This document shows positions 17,742-25,209 of a DNA stretch of 64,000 bases, piece by piece. Within the stretch, counting starts at the first letter, position 1. Every line of letters begins with the position of its first letter. A program made the position numbers and the translations under genes. The stretch covers positions 186,001-250,000 of the forward strand of contig WVSP01000004.1 of assembly GCA_015689735.1 (NCBI GenBank). Reading direction: 5' to 3'. Under the pieces are notes generated by a model that saw only the letters and a list, made by a program, of their open reading frames with translations, ran no database searches and was not told the DNA's origin. The stretch is from Rhodobacterales bacterium LSUCC0031 (lineage in GTDB: Bacteria > Pseudomonadota > Alphaproteobacteria > Rhodobacterales > Rhodobacteraceae).

Positions 17742-18917
17742 ATGTTCGAAACAGTAAACCCGCCGGAACTGGACAAGATCATCCGCCTGATGGGCATGTT
17801 CGCCGCCGACCCGCGCGAGGGTAAGGTCGATCTGGGCGTGGGCGTCTATCGCTCGCCCGAAGGCAAGACGCCGGTGATGGCCGCCGTCAAAGAGGCCGAG
17901 CATCGGATCTGGGCCGCGCAGGACAGCAAGACCTATGTCGGGCTGCGCGGCGATCTTGGGTTTCTTGACGCGATGCGCCGCCTGCTCTTTGGCGAGAGTG
18001 TCGCGCCCATCCGGGTGGCCGCCGCCGGCACGCCGGGGGGCACGGGGGCGGTGCGGCAAGTGCTGGAGACCGTACATCGGCTGAACCCCCAAGCCACCGT
18101 CTGGATCAGCGATCCGACATGGCCGAACCACCCTGCGATCATCGATCATCTGGGGCAGAGGCGGCAAAGCTATCGCTACTATGACGCAAGCACCGGCGGC
18201 ATCGACCGCGACGGTATGCTGGCCGATCTGGCGGGGGCGGGCCGGGGCGATCTGATCTTGCTGCATGGCTGTTGCCACAACCCGACCGGCGCCGATCTGT
18301 TGCCCGATGATTGGCAAAAGATCGCGGCGATTTGCGCGCGCACAGGCGCGATTCCCTTCGTGGACATGGCCTATCAGGGCTTTGGGCTGGGGCTGGACGA
18401 AGATGCGGCAGGCCTGCGGCTATTGGCGGAGAGCCTGCCCGAGGTGCTGATCGCGGCCAGTTGTTCCAAGAATTTCGGCCTTTACCGTGAGCGTGTGGGC
18501 GTGGTGCTGATCGTGACCGAAGGCAAGGCCGCGGCCGAGGGCGTCTTGGCGGGCATGAACCGGCAGAATTTCGCCTTTCCGCCCGATCATGGCGCGCGGG
18601 TGGTACAGGAAATCCTTGGAGATGAGGCACTTGGCGCGCTTTGGCGGGGTGAGTTGGAGGGAATGCGCCGCGCGATGGAGAGTAATCGCCGCGCATTGGC
18701 CGAGGCGTTGCGGGTCGAAACAGGATCGGACCGCTTCGGCTTTTTGGCCGGGCATCAGGGGATGTTCTCGCTGATCGGGGCCACGCCCGCGCAGGTGGAC
18801 CGCTTGCGCGAGGACCATGGCATCTATCTCGTAGGCGATGGGCGGATGAATGTCGCGGGGTTGACGCCCGAGACCATCCCGCGTGTGGCGCGCGCCTTGG
18901 CCGAGGTGCTTGCCTGA
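17742..18917 (+). CDS. Aromatic amino acid aminotransferase (class I, TyrB/AspC type)
   Basis: A PLP-dependent aminotransferase of fold type I, 391 residues from ATG 17742. LGVGVYRSPEGKTPVM at 31-46 is the substrate-specificity segment of the TyrB/AspC subgroup. The PLP pocket includes GTPGGTGAV near 97-105, WISDPTWPNH at 121-130, HGCCHNPTGADL at 175-186, FVDMAYQGFG at 206-215, the Schiff-base Lys243 in ASCSKNFGLYRERVG, and the substrate Arg near the C-terminus. It most likely transaminates phenylalanine, tyrosine or aspartate with 2-oxoglutarate. The 82 bp after it lead into the preQ1 riboswitch. Confidence 0.92.
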   Translation: MFETVNPPELDKIIRLMGMFAADPREGKVDLGVGVYRSPEGKTPVMAAVKEAEHRIWAAQDSKTYVGLRGDLGFLDAMRRLLFGESVAPIRVAAAGTPGGTGAVRQVLETVHRLNPQATVWISDPTWPNHPAIIDHLGQRRQSYRYYDASTGGIDRDGMLADLAGAGRGDLILLHGCCHNPTGADLLPDDWQKIAAICARTGAIPFVDMAYQGFGLGLDEDAAGLRLLAESLPEVLIAASCSKNFGLYRERVGVVLIVTEGKAAAEGVLAGMNRQNFAFPPDHGARVVQEILGDEALGALWRGELEGMRRAMESNRRALAEALRVETGSDRFGFLAGHQGMFSLIGATPAQVDRLREDHGIYLVGDGRMNVAGLTPETIPRVARALAEVLA

Positions 18918-18962
18918 GCGCGCGATGAGGTATAGGAGGCGGCCGTCCGCGATGGGCGCGGG

Positions 18963-18993
18963 CCAAGTCTCCGACTACCTTGTAAAAACGGAT
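18963..18993 (+). promoter_or_regulatory. preQ1-I riboswitch controlling yhhQ
   Basis: Stem CAAG (18964-18967) / CTTG (18979-18982) encloses the 11-base loop TCTCCGACTAC, followed by the A-rich tail TAAAAACGGA (18983-18992). Loop TCCG (18970-18973) can pair with tail CGGA (18989-18992) to form the H-type pseudoknot of class I preQ1 aptamers. The Bacillus aptamer has the same order, with loop UUCUAGCUACA and tail AUAAAAAACUAA; here the pseudoknot pairs have changed together while the CUAC and A-tract stay. CGGA is also the only purine-rich ribosome site 7 bases before the yhhQ ATG, so ligand would block translation. Confidence 0.75.
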
Positions 18994-18999
18994 TATATC

Positions 19000-19623
19000 A
19001 TGAATTCAAAGTACTTGCCGGGTATACTGGCGATGGCTGCCGTTGTCGTGGCCTCAAATATCCTTGTGCAGTTCCTGTTCGGGAACTGGCTGACTTGGGG
19101 GGCGTTTACCTATCCGCTCGCCTTTCTGATCACCGATATCATGAACCGGGTTTACGGCGTGCAAGCCGCGCGGCGCGTTGTTTTCGCAGGCTTTTTGGTC
19201 GGAGTAGCTTGCTCGTTGATCGGCACGCAGATCATGGGCGAGTTCGGACCGCTGGTGACGCTCAGGATCGCACTGGGATCGGGGATCGCCTTCCTAACCG
19301 CGCAGCTGTTGGATGTGGCGATTTTCGACCGGCTGCGCAATGGCGGGTGGTGGCAAGCGCCTGTTTTGTCAAGCATTATTGGATCTTCTGTCGATACGGC
19401 GCTGTTCTTTTCCATCGCCTTTTCGGGGGCGTTGTCCTTCCTCGAGCCGGGCAATGATGTGTCTTGGGCGGGCGAGGTTTTGCCGATCTTGGGCGTGAGG
19501 CCGATGGCGCCCTTGTGGGTCTCGCTCGCGGTGGCCGATTGGGGGGTGAAGCTGGCGATCGCCCTGATCGCGCTGATCCCGTTCCGGATCATCACGCGCA
19601 AAATGATGGCACAGGTGGTATAA
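19000..19623 (+). CDS. yhhQ: Queuosine precursor transporter (YhhQ family)
   Basis: A 207-residue inner-membrane protein with about six hydrophobic segments, typical of the YhhQ/DUF165 vitamin-transporter-like family that imports preQ0/preQ1. Motifs include TWGAFTYPLAFLITDIMNRVYG (about residues 30-51; the P-x-x-F-x-x-T/S-D-x-x-N is characteristic), ARRVVFAGF near 54, VSSIIGSSVDTALFFSIAF (about 128-145) and VADWGVKLAIALIALIPFRI near the end. ATG 19000 starts the family N-terminus MNSKYLPGILAM. The preQ1-I riboswitch directly upstream supports the substrate assignment independently. Confidence 0.93.
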   Translation: MNSKYLPGILAMAAVVVASNILVQFLFGNWLTWGAFTYPLAFLITDIMNRVYGVQAARRVVFAGFLVGVACSLIGTQIMGEFGPLVTLRIALGSGIAFLTAQLLDVAIFDRLRNGGWWQAPVLSSIIGSSVDTALFFSIAFSGALSFLEPGNDVSWAGEVLPILGVRPMAPLWVSLAVADWGVKLAIALIALIPFRIITRKMMAQVV

Positions 19624-19677
19624 AAGGTTTTGACAACCGCAAAATCTGTGTCAGGCTGGGGTTAACGGCAACCCATT

Positions 19678-19750
19678 GAAAGGAGGTGATCCAGTGGTCA
19701 GAGAAGCATTGGAGAATGATAACGGGACAGCTTGGGAGGTGCGCCTCTAA
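19678..19750 (+). CDS. 18-codon ORF with an extended perfect Shine-Dalgarno, in the leader upstream of arfB
   Basis: GTG 19694 to TAA 19748-19750 encodes VVREALENDNGTAWEVRL, 18 residues. The feature start includes its ribosome site: GAAAGGAGGTGATCC (19678-19692) is complementary over 15 bases to the 3' end of 16S rRNA, far longer than any other site seen in the window, with a 7-base spacing to the GTG. I do not recognise the peptide. It lies between yhhQ and arfB and is followed by mutually exclusive stems and an intrinsic terminator. It may be a leader peptide, a small protein, or part of an sRNA. Confidence 0.5.
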
Positions 19751-19821
19751 GGCAGCCCTTGGGGGTTTTCGCCCCTCCCAGGTGGGATTTCCTAACCGAT
19801 ATCCACCTCCTGATTTCTCGA
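19733..19821 (+). promoter_or_regulatory. Competing RNA stems containing an anti-Shine-Dalgarno
   Basis: TGGGAGG (19733-19739, inside the small ORF) can pair with CCTCCCA (19774-19780). AGGTGG (19780-19785) can pair with CCACCT (19803-19808). The same CACCTCCT (19804-19811) is also the exact complement of the small ORF's AGGAGGTG (19681-19688) and matches the anti-Shine-Dalgarno of 16S rRNA. These pairings exclude one another, so ribosome occupancy of the small ORF could choose the fold before the terminator at 19822. This is read from complementarity only. Confidence 0.45.
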
Positions 19822-19848
19822 AAGGGTCGCCGCAAGGCGGCCCTTTTT
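19822..19848 (+). terminator. Strong intrinsic terminator upstream of arfB
   Basis: AAGGGTCGCC (19822-19831), GCAA loop, GGCGGCCCTT (19836-19845) gives a 10-bp stem, with one G-T pair, followed directly by T residues. It ends any transcript from yhhQ or the small ORF 66 bases before the arfB ATG. Whether it is constitutive or conditional on the preceding stems is not known. Confidence 0.85.
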
Positions 19849-19870
19849 CGTTGGGTCGGCCGGTCACAGC

Positions 19871-19900
19871 GCGTACACAGGGCGTACACACCCCGTACAT
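19871..19900 (+). promoter_or_regulatory. Three helically phased GTACA repeats upstream of arfB
   Basis: GTACA occurs at 19873, 19884 and 19895, exactly 11 bp apart, in the context GCGTACACAGG / GCGTACACACC / CCGTACATATG. The array lies between the terminator and the arfB ATG at 19914. Spacing of one helical turn is typical of cooperative protein binding on one DNA face, but the short tandem repeat could also be chance or a slippage product. Confidence 0.4.
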
Positions 19901-19913
19901 ATGCGTGGCCCCC

Positions 19914-20333
19914 ATGCCCCTGACGATCAACGACCGCATCACCATCGCCGATTGGGAGCTGACCGAGCAGTTTGTCCGCGCCTCCGGCCCCGGCGGGCAG
20001 AATGTGAACAAGGTGTCAACGGCGGTGGAACTGCGGTTCGAGGCGGCGCGCTCGCCCCATCTGCCCGACCCGGTGAAGCGGCGGCTGGAACGGCTGGCGG
20101 GGCGGCGCTGGACCAAGGATGGCGCGGTGGTGATCCAGGTGGAGGAGACGCGCAGCCAAGCCCAGAACCGCGAGATCGCGCGGGAGCGGTTGGCCGAACT
20201 GATCCGCGCGGCGCTGGTGGTGCCGAAACCCCGGCGGCCGACACGACCCACCAAGGGGTCGGTCGAGCGGCGCATCAAGGCGAAGAAGGTGCGCGGGGAC
20301 GTGAAGGCGGGGCGGGGGAAGGTGGAGGAGTGA
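19914..20333 (+). CDS. arfB: Alternative ribosome-rescue factor B (peptidyl-tRNA hydrolase YaeJ)
   Basis: ArfB enters the A site of ribosomes stalled without a stop codon and hydrolyses the peptidyl-tRNA. ATG 19914 gives 139 residues, the family size. The catalytic GGQ motif is at residues 27-29 in RASGPGGQNVNKVSTAVELR, and the C-terminus is the basic tail needed for ribosome binding (KPRRPTRPTKGSVERRIKAK). It lacks the decoding domains of RF1/RF2. Just upstream are a terminator, the structured small-ORF leader and three phased repeats, so its expression may be conditional, which fits a backup to SmpB/tmRNA. Confidence 0.95.
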   Translation: MPLTINDRITIADWELTEQFVRASGPGGQNVNKVSTAVELRFEAARSPHLPDPVKRRLERLAGRRWTKDGAVVIQVEETRSQAQNREIARERLAELIRAALVVPKPRRPTRPTKGSVERRIKAKKVRGDVKAGRGKVEE

Positions 20334-20371
20334 TTGATGCCGGGTGTGATACTGGGCCTACGGGATGTGAT

Positions 20372-20419
20372 GTAGGGTGGGTATTCTGCCCACCATTGTG
20401 GGGTGGCACCCCACCCTAC
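20372..20419. repeat. 48-base palindromic element with GTAGGGTG/CACCCTAC ends
   Basis: Outer arms GTAGGGTGGG (20372-20381) and CCCACCCTAC (20410-20419) are perfect inverted repeats. Inside, GGTGGG..CCCACC and GGGGTG..CACCCC form further hairpins. A second element with the same 8-base ends but a different core lies at 51706-51768. This is the look of a REP/MITE-like family. It marks the left side of the GC-poor two-gene cassette. Confidence 0.65.
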
Positions 20420-20547
20420 GGCGCGGCGGGGGTGTGTGGGGAGGTCACCCGCCTTACAATGCTACACTTGCTTGTTTGCTATTGGAGCTATGCACACAAC
20501 ATGTTACCAGATCGAAAGATACTAAGAGTACGAGTGGAGAGTATTAG

Positions 20548-21723
20548 TTGACTGTCATAGTGGACCTAAAGGCAAGACGGTTTTCGGCGGACGATGCCGT
20601 TTGGCGACTCTTTCCTGGAAGTAATTACCGTCACTACAACGCAATGAAAAATAATGGCGTGGTATTTTTGGACTTGCCTCGGCTACCACCACCAGGCTCT
20701 GCCGGATACATTAAAGACGAGGCCACGGCAGAAAATCTAGCAAGATCATTAGACTTGTCGCAGTTTTCTTTACGAAAAGATGAGGCCGCACTTGAAAAAT
20801 TTTCTGAAATCATTTCAAATAATTATCAAGGCGCGCGCTGGTCTCAAAGACGCTCCTTGGCGCTTGGTTGGATTAATGGACTTTATTCAGAGGCGAAAGT
20901 TGGAGACGTAATCGTAGTTCCAGCGCCCGCGTTTGTAAGGGATCCTGATGGAAATACACAGACTGCTGATACACTTATTGGCGAGATATCTGGTGGTCCG
21001 GAAAGATGGATAGAGGGCGCTCCTGAAGAATACCGCAACGCACGATACCTAGTGCGCCGAGTCAAATGGTTTGAAAGCGTTTCAGAAAATGATTTAAGCT
21101 TCAGATCAACACTTTCTCTGCGAACCCAAAACGCCTTGGTGCGTTTGCGCGCTGAACATTTGGACCAAGTTCTTGGCGCAGCATATAAGAATGTAATGTT
21201 GGATGACGAGTTCTTGGCTCGATTTCTGACACGAAATGCTGACTTTCGATCTTTTGAAGCTTACCACTTTCTCGGCTTTGTAATGGGCTGTACGGCAGCA
21301 TACCGGGCGTTTGAGTCCAAGGAGACACTTGAAGGCACGTCGCTTTATGAAATCGCTGCTCGTCTACCCCGCGATCTTCAATTTGTCGCCGAGCAGGACG
21401 CAAGCATCCACTCCCCGGGATACTCTACGCTCAAGGCTACGCGACTCACCCCTTTTGTGACTATGTGTTTGTTTTCCATCGCCGTTTCTGGCGACGCGCA
21501 GCCTTTCGATGAAGATGGACGGGCGGACGTTCAAGTGATAAACTCAGAGAGCTTGGCGCTTGACCCGTGCGCACCGGATATCGGCGTGGATGAGGCCGTT
21601 CGGGAAACATTAAACATTATTGGCTATGACAGATGGCAACGGTTCTGTGAAGCTGCGCTCCATGCACACGAGCATGAAGGCTTCGAACCTCAATCAGAAG
21701 TGGTCCATGGCACAACGCAGTAA
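20548..21723 (+). CDS. Uncharacterised protein with a PUA/EVE-like central region, in a GC-poor cassette
   Basis: A 391-residue protein I cannot name. TTG 20548 is chosen because GGAGA lies 7 bases upstream; GTG 20560 is the alternative. Residues about 105-180 (LGWINGLYSEAKVGDVIVVP, TLIGEISGGPERW, YRNARYLVRRVKWFESV) read like a PUA/EVE-like domain of the kind placed before restriction or defence effectors: a G-D-x-V-x-V-P strand, I-G-E-I and R-R-V-K-W-F. Residues 200-391 are mixed alpha helical with no motif I recognise, and no catalytic signature was seen. GC is near 48-50 % in lines I counted, well below its neighbours. It overlaps the next gene by 17 bp, so the two act together. Confidence 0.7.
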   Translation: MTVIVDLKARRFSADDAVWRLFPGSNYRHYNAMKNNGVVFLDLPRLPPPGSAGYIKDEATAENLARSLDLSQFSLRKDEAALEKFSEIISNNYQGARWSQRRSLALGWINGLYSEAKVGDVIVVPAPAFVRDPDGNTQTADTLIGEISGGPERWIEGAPEEYRNARYLVRRVKWFESVSENDLSFRSTLSLRTQNALVRLRAEHLDQVLGAAYKNVMLDDEFLARFLTRNADFRSFEAYHFLGFVMGCTAAYRAFESKETLEGTSLYEIAARLPRDLQFVAEQDASIHSPGYSTLKATRLTPFVTMCLFSIAVSGDAQPFDEDGRADVQVINSESLALDPCAPDIGVDEAVRETLNIIGYDRWQRFCEAALHAHEHEGFEPQSEVVHGTTQ

Positions 21724-22195
21724 CAGGCTGCAAACTTGGTTTTCACGAACCGAAACACCCCGGTGGCAATTGCTTACCGGAGCGGTGGTCTTGTTCGTTG
21801 CCCAGAGCGTATTCAGTTACTTTCTTCTGGTTTCTGAAAACCGCCAAAGTGTGGAGAACGCGATAGTTGCCGAACTACGCCTCTCAGCAATTGACTTTCA
21901 GACTTACGCTGCAAATTATGTAGCGGCAGTACTTGAAAATGGTGAAAGCGCTCAATTCGCGCGGCAAACTTTGGTCGATTCAATTGTCTCACAGCATTCT
22001 CATCTAGATTTAGCTACGCAATATCTTTCGCAAAGCGAAGTGGTCTTGGCAGCGCGTTACCGAGAGCAATTACGTCGTTTGGCCGAGGTAGTCTCGGAAA
22101 TTGATGATCCAATCCAGCTTGGAGAATTTTGGAAAGTCACTTCCGATGTCATTGAGGCTCGAAATGATTTTCTAGCAGCTATAATTACATCCTAA
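21707..22195 (+). CDS. Uncharacterised single-pass membrane protein, partner of the preceding gene
   Basis: A 162-residue protein from ATG 21707, overlapping the upstream frame by 17 bp, which implies coupled translation. One strong transmembrane segment spans about residues 20-42 ([20 protein letters not shown]). The rest is predicted helical and polar, with glutamine/glutamate-rich stretches that may form a coiled coil ([15 protein letters not shown]). No enzyme motif is visible. It is as GC-poor as its partner and ends tail to tail with pncB. The pairing of a putative sensor with a small membrane protein resembles two-gene abortive-infection systems, but that is only an inference. Confidence 0.65.
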   Translation: MAQRSNRLQTWFSRTETPRWQLLTGAVVLFVAQSVFSYFLLVSENRQSVENAIVAELRLSAIDFQTYAANYVAAVLENGESAQFARQTLVDSIVSQHSHLDLATQYLSQSEVVLAARYREQLRRLAEVVSEIDDPIQLGEFWKVTSDVIEARNDFLAAIITS

Positions 22196-23484
22196 ACCAC
22201 CACTTCAACCCGCTCCTGCTCGCCCACCCCAAACACCCGCTTGTAGCGGGCGATCTCCGCCTCTGGCCCCATCGCCTTTTCGGGGTTGTCGGACAGCTTG
22301 ACCGTGGGTCGGCCGTTCGCTGCCACAGCCTTGCAGACCAGCGAGAACGGCGCAAGCGCGTCGTCCGTCACCAGCCCGCGGAAGTCGTTGGTGAGCAGCG
22401 TGCCCCAGCCAAAGCTCACCCGCACGCGGCCCGAGAATTGGGCGTGCAGCGCCGCGATGCGGTCGACGTCGAGGCCGTCGGAGAAGATCACCAGTTTCTC
22501 GCGCGGGTCCTCGCCGCGGGATTGCCACCAGCGGATCGCGGTCTCGGCCCCCTTTGCGGGGTCGCCGCTGTCGATGCGGATGCCGGTCCAGCCCGCCAGC
22601 CAATCGGGGGCGCGCTTGAGGAACCCCTCGGTCCCGTAGGTATCGGGCAGGATGATGCGCAGGTTGCCCGAGTGCTCCTCGTGCCAATCGGACAGCACGT
22701 CATAGGGGGCGCGGGCCAGCCCCTCGTCGGTCTCAGACAGCGCGGCATAGACCATCGGCAGTTCATGGGCGTTGGTGCCGATCGCCTCGAGGTCGCGGTT
22801 TTTCGCGATCAGGCAGTTGGAGGTGCCGGCGAATGCGCGGCCCAGCCCCTCGTCCATCGCTTGCACGCACCAATCCTGCCACAGGAAGGAGTGGCGGCGG
22901 CGGGTGCCGAAATCGGCGATGCGCAGGTCGGGGATGGCTTGCAGGCGCTCGATCTTTTCCCACAGTTTCGTCATCGCGCGGGCGTAGAGCACCTGAAGCT
23001 CGAAGCGGCCCATCTGGTGGAGGACGGCGCGGCCGCGCAGCTCCATCAGCACGGCAAGGGCGGGGATTTCCCACATCATCACCTCGGGCCAAGCGCCTTC
23101 GAAGGTAAGCTCGTATTGGTCGCCGACGCGTTCGAGGTGGTAGGGGGGCAGGCGCAGCGCCTCGAACCATTCCATGAATGCGGGCGTAAACATCTGGCGC
23201 TTGCCGTAGAACATGTTGCCGCGCAGCCATGTGCTTTCGCCGCGCGTGAGCCGCAGGGTGCGGATATGGTCGAGCTGTTCGCGGAGTTCCCCCTCGTCGA
23301 TGAGATGGGCGAGCGGGATGCGCGTGGTGCGGTTGATGAGCGAAAAGGTGACGGTGGTGTCGGGTTTGTTGCGGAACACCGACTGGCACATCAGGAGCTT
23401 GTAGAAATCGGTATCGATGAGCGACCGTACGATGGGGTCGATCTTCCATTTGTGGTTGTGGACACGGGTGGCGATGTCGACCAT
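22192..23484 (-). CDS. pncB: Nicotinate phosphoribosyltransferase
   Basis: PncB joins nicotinate to PRPP to make nicotinate mononucleotide in NAD salvage; the nicotinamidase that supplies nicotinate is pncA at 27.6 kb. The 430-residue protein shows [18 protein letters not shown] near 22-39, [14 protein letters not shown] near 192-205, [22 protein letters not shown] near 220-240 and, near the C-terminus, [14 protein letters not shown] and [13 protein letters not shown]. The stop codon overlaps the end of the GC-poor cassette on the other strand. Confidence 0.95.
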   Translation of the reverse strand: MVDIATRVHNHKWKIDPIVRSLIDTDFYKLLMCQSVFRNKPDTTVTFSLINRTTRIPLAHLIDEGELREQLDHIRTLRLTRGESTWLRGNMFYGKRQMFTPAFMEWFEALRLPPYHLERVGDQYELTFEGAWPEVMMWEIPALAVLMELRGRAVLHQMGRFELQVLYARAMTKLWEKIERLQAIPDLRIADFGTRRRHSFLWQDWCVQAMDEGLGRAFAGTSNCLIAKNRDLEAIGTNAHELPMVYAALSETDEGLARAPYDVLSDWHEEHSGNLRIILPDTYGTEGFLKRAPDWLAGWTGIRIDSGDPAKGAETAIRWWQSRGEDPREKLVIFSDGLDVDRIAALHAQFSGRVRVSFGWGTLLTNDFRGLVTDDALAPFSLVCKAVAANGRPTVKLSDNPEKAMGPEAEIARYKRVFGVGEQERVEVVV

Positions 23485-23536
23485 GACGCATTCCTCTGCA
23501 CTTGCGTGAGGTTAGAGCAAGGGGTGGGCCGCTTGT

Positions 23537-24544
23537 CTAGGCGGGTGGTGTCCATTGCACATCGGACAGGCGCGGCGCGCCTGTCGCGAGCATGACCAGC
23601 CGGTCAAAGCCCAAGGCGCAGCCCGCAGCGGGGGGCATTTGGGCCAGCGCCGAAAGAAGATCCTCATCCAGCGGGTAGCGGGTGCCGTAAATCCGTTCCT
23701 TGGCGTCCATGTCGGCGATGAAGCGCGCGCGCTGCTCGGCGGGGTCGGTCAATTCGCCAAAGGCATTGGCGAGTTCGACGCCACAGGCGAAAAGCTCGAA
23801 GCGTTCGGCGGTGCGCGGATCGGCGGGGGATTTGCGGGCAAGCGCCGCCTCGGGGGCGGGATAGGCATCGAGGATCACGGGGCCGGGACCGAGGTTTGGT
23901 TCGATCCGGGCGGTCAGCAGGCGCGAGAAGAGGTCGGACCATGTGTCATCGGCGGCGGATGGGATGCCGATGGCGGCAAGCTGGGCGGCAAGGCGCGGCG
24001 GATCGTCGAGGGTGGCCAAGAGATCGACGCCATGGCGCGCGGCCTGCGCTGCAAGCGTGGTGCGGTGGGGCGGCGCGTGGGGGTCGCAAGTGATGTCACG
24101 GTGGCGGAATGTGCTGACACCCGCAGCTTCGGCGGCGATCTTCAGGATCGCGGCGCAATCTTGCATCAGCTCCTCGTAGCCCTCGCCCGCGCGATACCAT
24201 TCGAGCATGGTGAACTCGACCGCGTGGCGCGGCCCGCCCTCGCGGTTGCGCCAGACACGGGAGAGGGTGAAGATCCGCTCCTCGCCCGCCGCGAGCAGTT
24301 TCTTCATCGCGAATTCGGGCGAGGTGTGGAGGTAGCGGGCGCGAGGCGTCAAGCTGTCGTCGATCGCCACGGTTTCAAAAGCGTGCAGATGCGTCTCGTT
24401 GCCCGGCGAGACGACCAGATAGGCGGGGTCGACCTCGAGAAAGCCCTGATCGGTGAACCAATGCCGGATCGCGGCCATGATGCGGCCGCGCGCCAAGAGC
24501 AGGGGGCGACGGTCGGCATGGGTGTCAGGATGCCACCATGTCAT
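23537..24544 (-). CDS. epmA: Elongation factor P--(R)-beta-lysine ligase
   Basis: EpmA (PoxA/GenX) is a truncated class II lysyl-tRNA synthetase that attaches beta-lysine to a conserved lysine of EF-P. The 335-residue protein lacks the anticodon-binding domain, as expected. [13 protein letters not shown] at about 48-60 and [15 protein letters not shown] at about 71-85 come first, motif 2 is [16 protein letters not shown] then [12 protein letters not shown], and motif 3 is [12 protein letters not shown] near the end. It is divergent from efp by 88 bp. The aminomutase EpmB is not in the window. Confidence 0.93.
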   Translation of the reverse strand: MTWWHPDTHADRRPLLLARGRIMAAIRHWFTDQGFLEVDPAYLVVSPGNETHLHAFETVAIDDSLTPRARYLHTSPEFAMKKLLAAGEERIFTLSRVWRNREGGPRHAVEFTMLEWYRAGEGYEELMQDCAAILKIAAEAAGVSTFRHRDITCDPHAPPHRTTLAAQAARHGVDLLATLDDPPRLAAQLAAIGIPSAADDTWSDLFSRLLTARIEPNLGPGPVILDAYPAPEAALARKSPADPRTAERFELFACGVELANAFGELTDPAEQRARFIADMDAKERIYGTRYPLDEDLLSALAQMPPAAGCALGFDRLVMLATGAPRLSDVQWTPPA

Positions 24545-24632
24545 GGCTGGCCCTTTCGCGGCGGATGGGGTAACGGCTGCGTCTAACGCGGGGGGCGCGC
24601 CCCCTCAAGCGGCAACAATTCCGGAGGCTTCC

Positions 24633-25199
24633 ATGAAGGTCATCGCATCCCAGCTTCGCAAGGGCAATGTCGTCGATATCGATGGCGTGCTTTACGTCAT
24701 TCTCAAGGCGGAGAATTTCCACCCCGGCAAAGGCACGCCTGTGACGCAGGTCGATATGCGCCGGATCGACAACGGCACCAAGGTCAGCGAACGCTGGAAA
24801 ACCACCGAGGGCGTGATGCGCGCCCATGTGGAGGACAGCGTTTATAACTTCCTCTATGCCGATGGCGAAGGCTTCCATTTCATGGAACCCACGAGCTATG
24901 AGCAGATCACCGTGACCGAGGAGGTCGTGGGCGATGCCAAGGTCTGGCTGCAAGACGGCATGTCGGTGCATCTATCGGTGCATAACGGTGTCGCGATCGC
25001 GATCGAGTTGCCGCAGAAGGTGACGGTCGAGATCATGGAGACCGAACCGGTGGTGAAGGGCCAGACGGCGTCATCCTCTTACAAGCCCGCGATGGCCGAT
25101 AACGGCGTGCGCGTGATGGTGCCACCCCATATCGGAGTCGGCACGCGGGTCGTCGTCAATACCGAGGACGCCACCTATGTCGAGCGGGCCAAGGACTGA
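24633..25199 (+). CDS. efp: Translation elongation factor P
   Basis: EF-P relieves ribosome stalling at polyproline by entering the E site. From ATG 24633, with GGAGG 8 bases upstream, the protein has 188 residues, normal for bacteria. The modification loop [12 protein letters not shown] places the acceptor lysine at Lys33, the residue charged by EpmA. The three OB-like domains are continuous: [17 protein letters not shown], then [23 protein letters not shown], then [24 protein letters not shown]. The divergent epmA supports beta-lysylation here. Confidence 0.97.
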   Translation: MKVIASQLRKGNVVDIDGVLYVILKAENFHPGKGTPVTQVDMRRIDNGTKVSERWKTTEGVMRAHVEDSVYNFLYADGEGFHFMEPTSYEQITVTEEVVGDAKVWLQDGMSVHLSVHNGVAIAIELPQKVTVEIMETEPVVKGQTASSSYKPAMADNGVRVMVPPHIGVGTRVVVNTEDATYVERAKD

Positions 25200-25209
25200 G
25201 TTTTCAGGC

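Noticed and set aside
22438-23595. A 385-codon plus-strand frame opposite pncB
   Set aside because: pncB on the minus strand carries all family motifs; the plus frame has none and no ribosome site.
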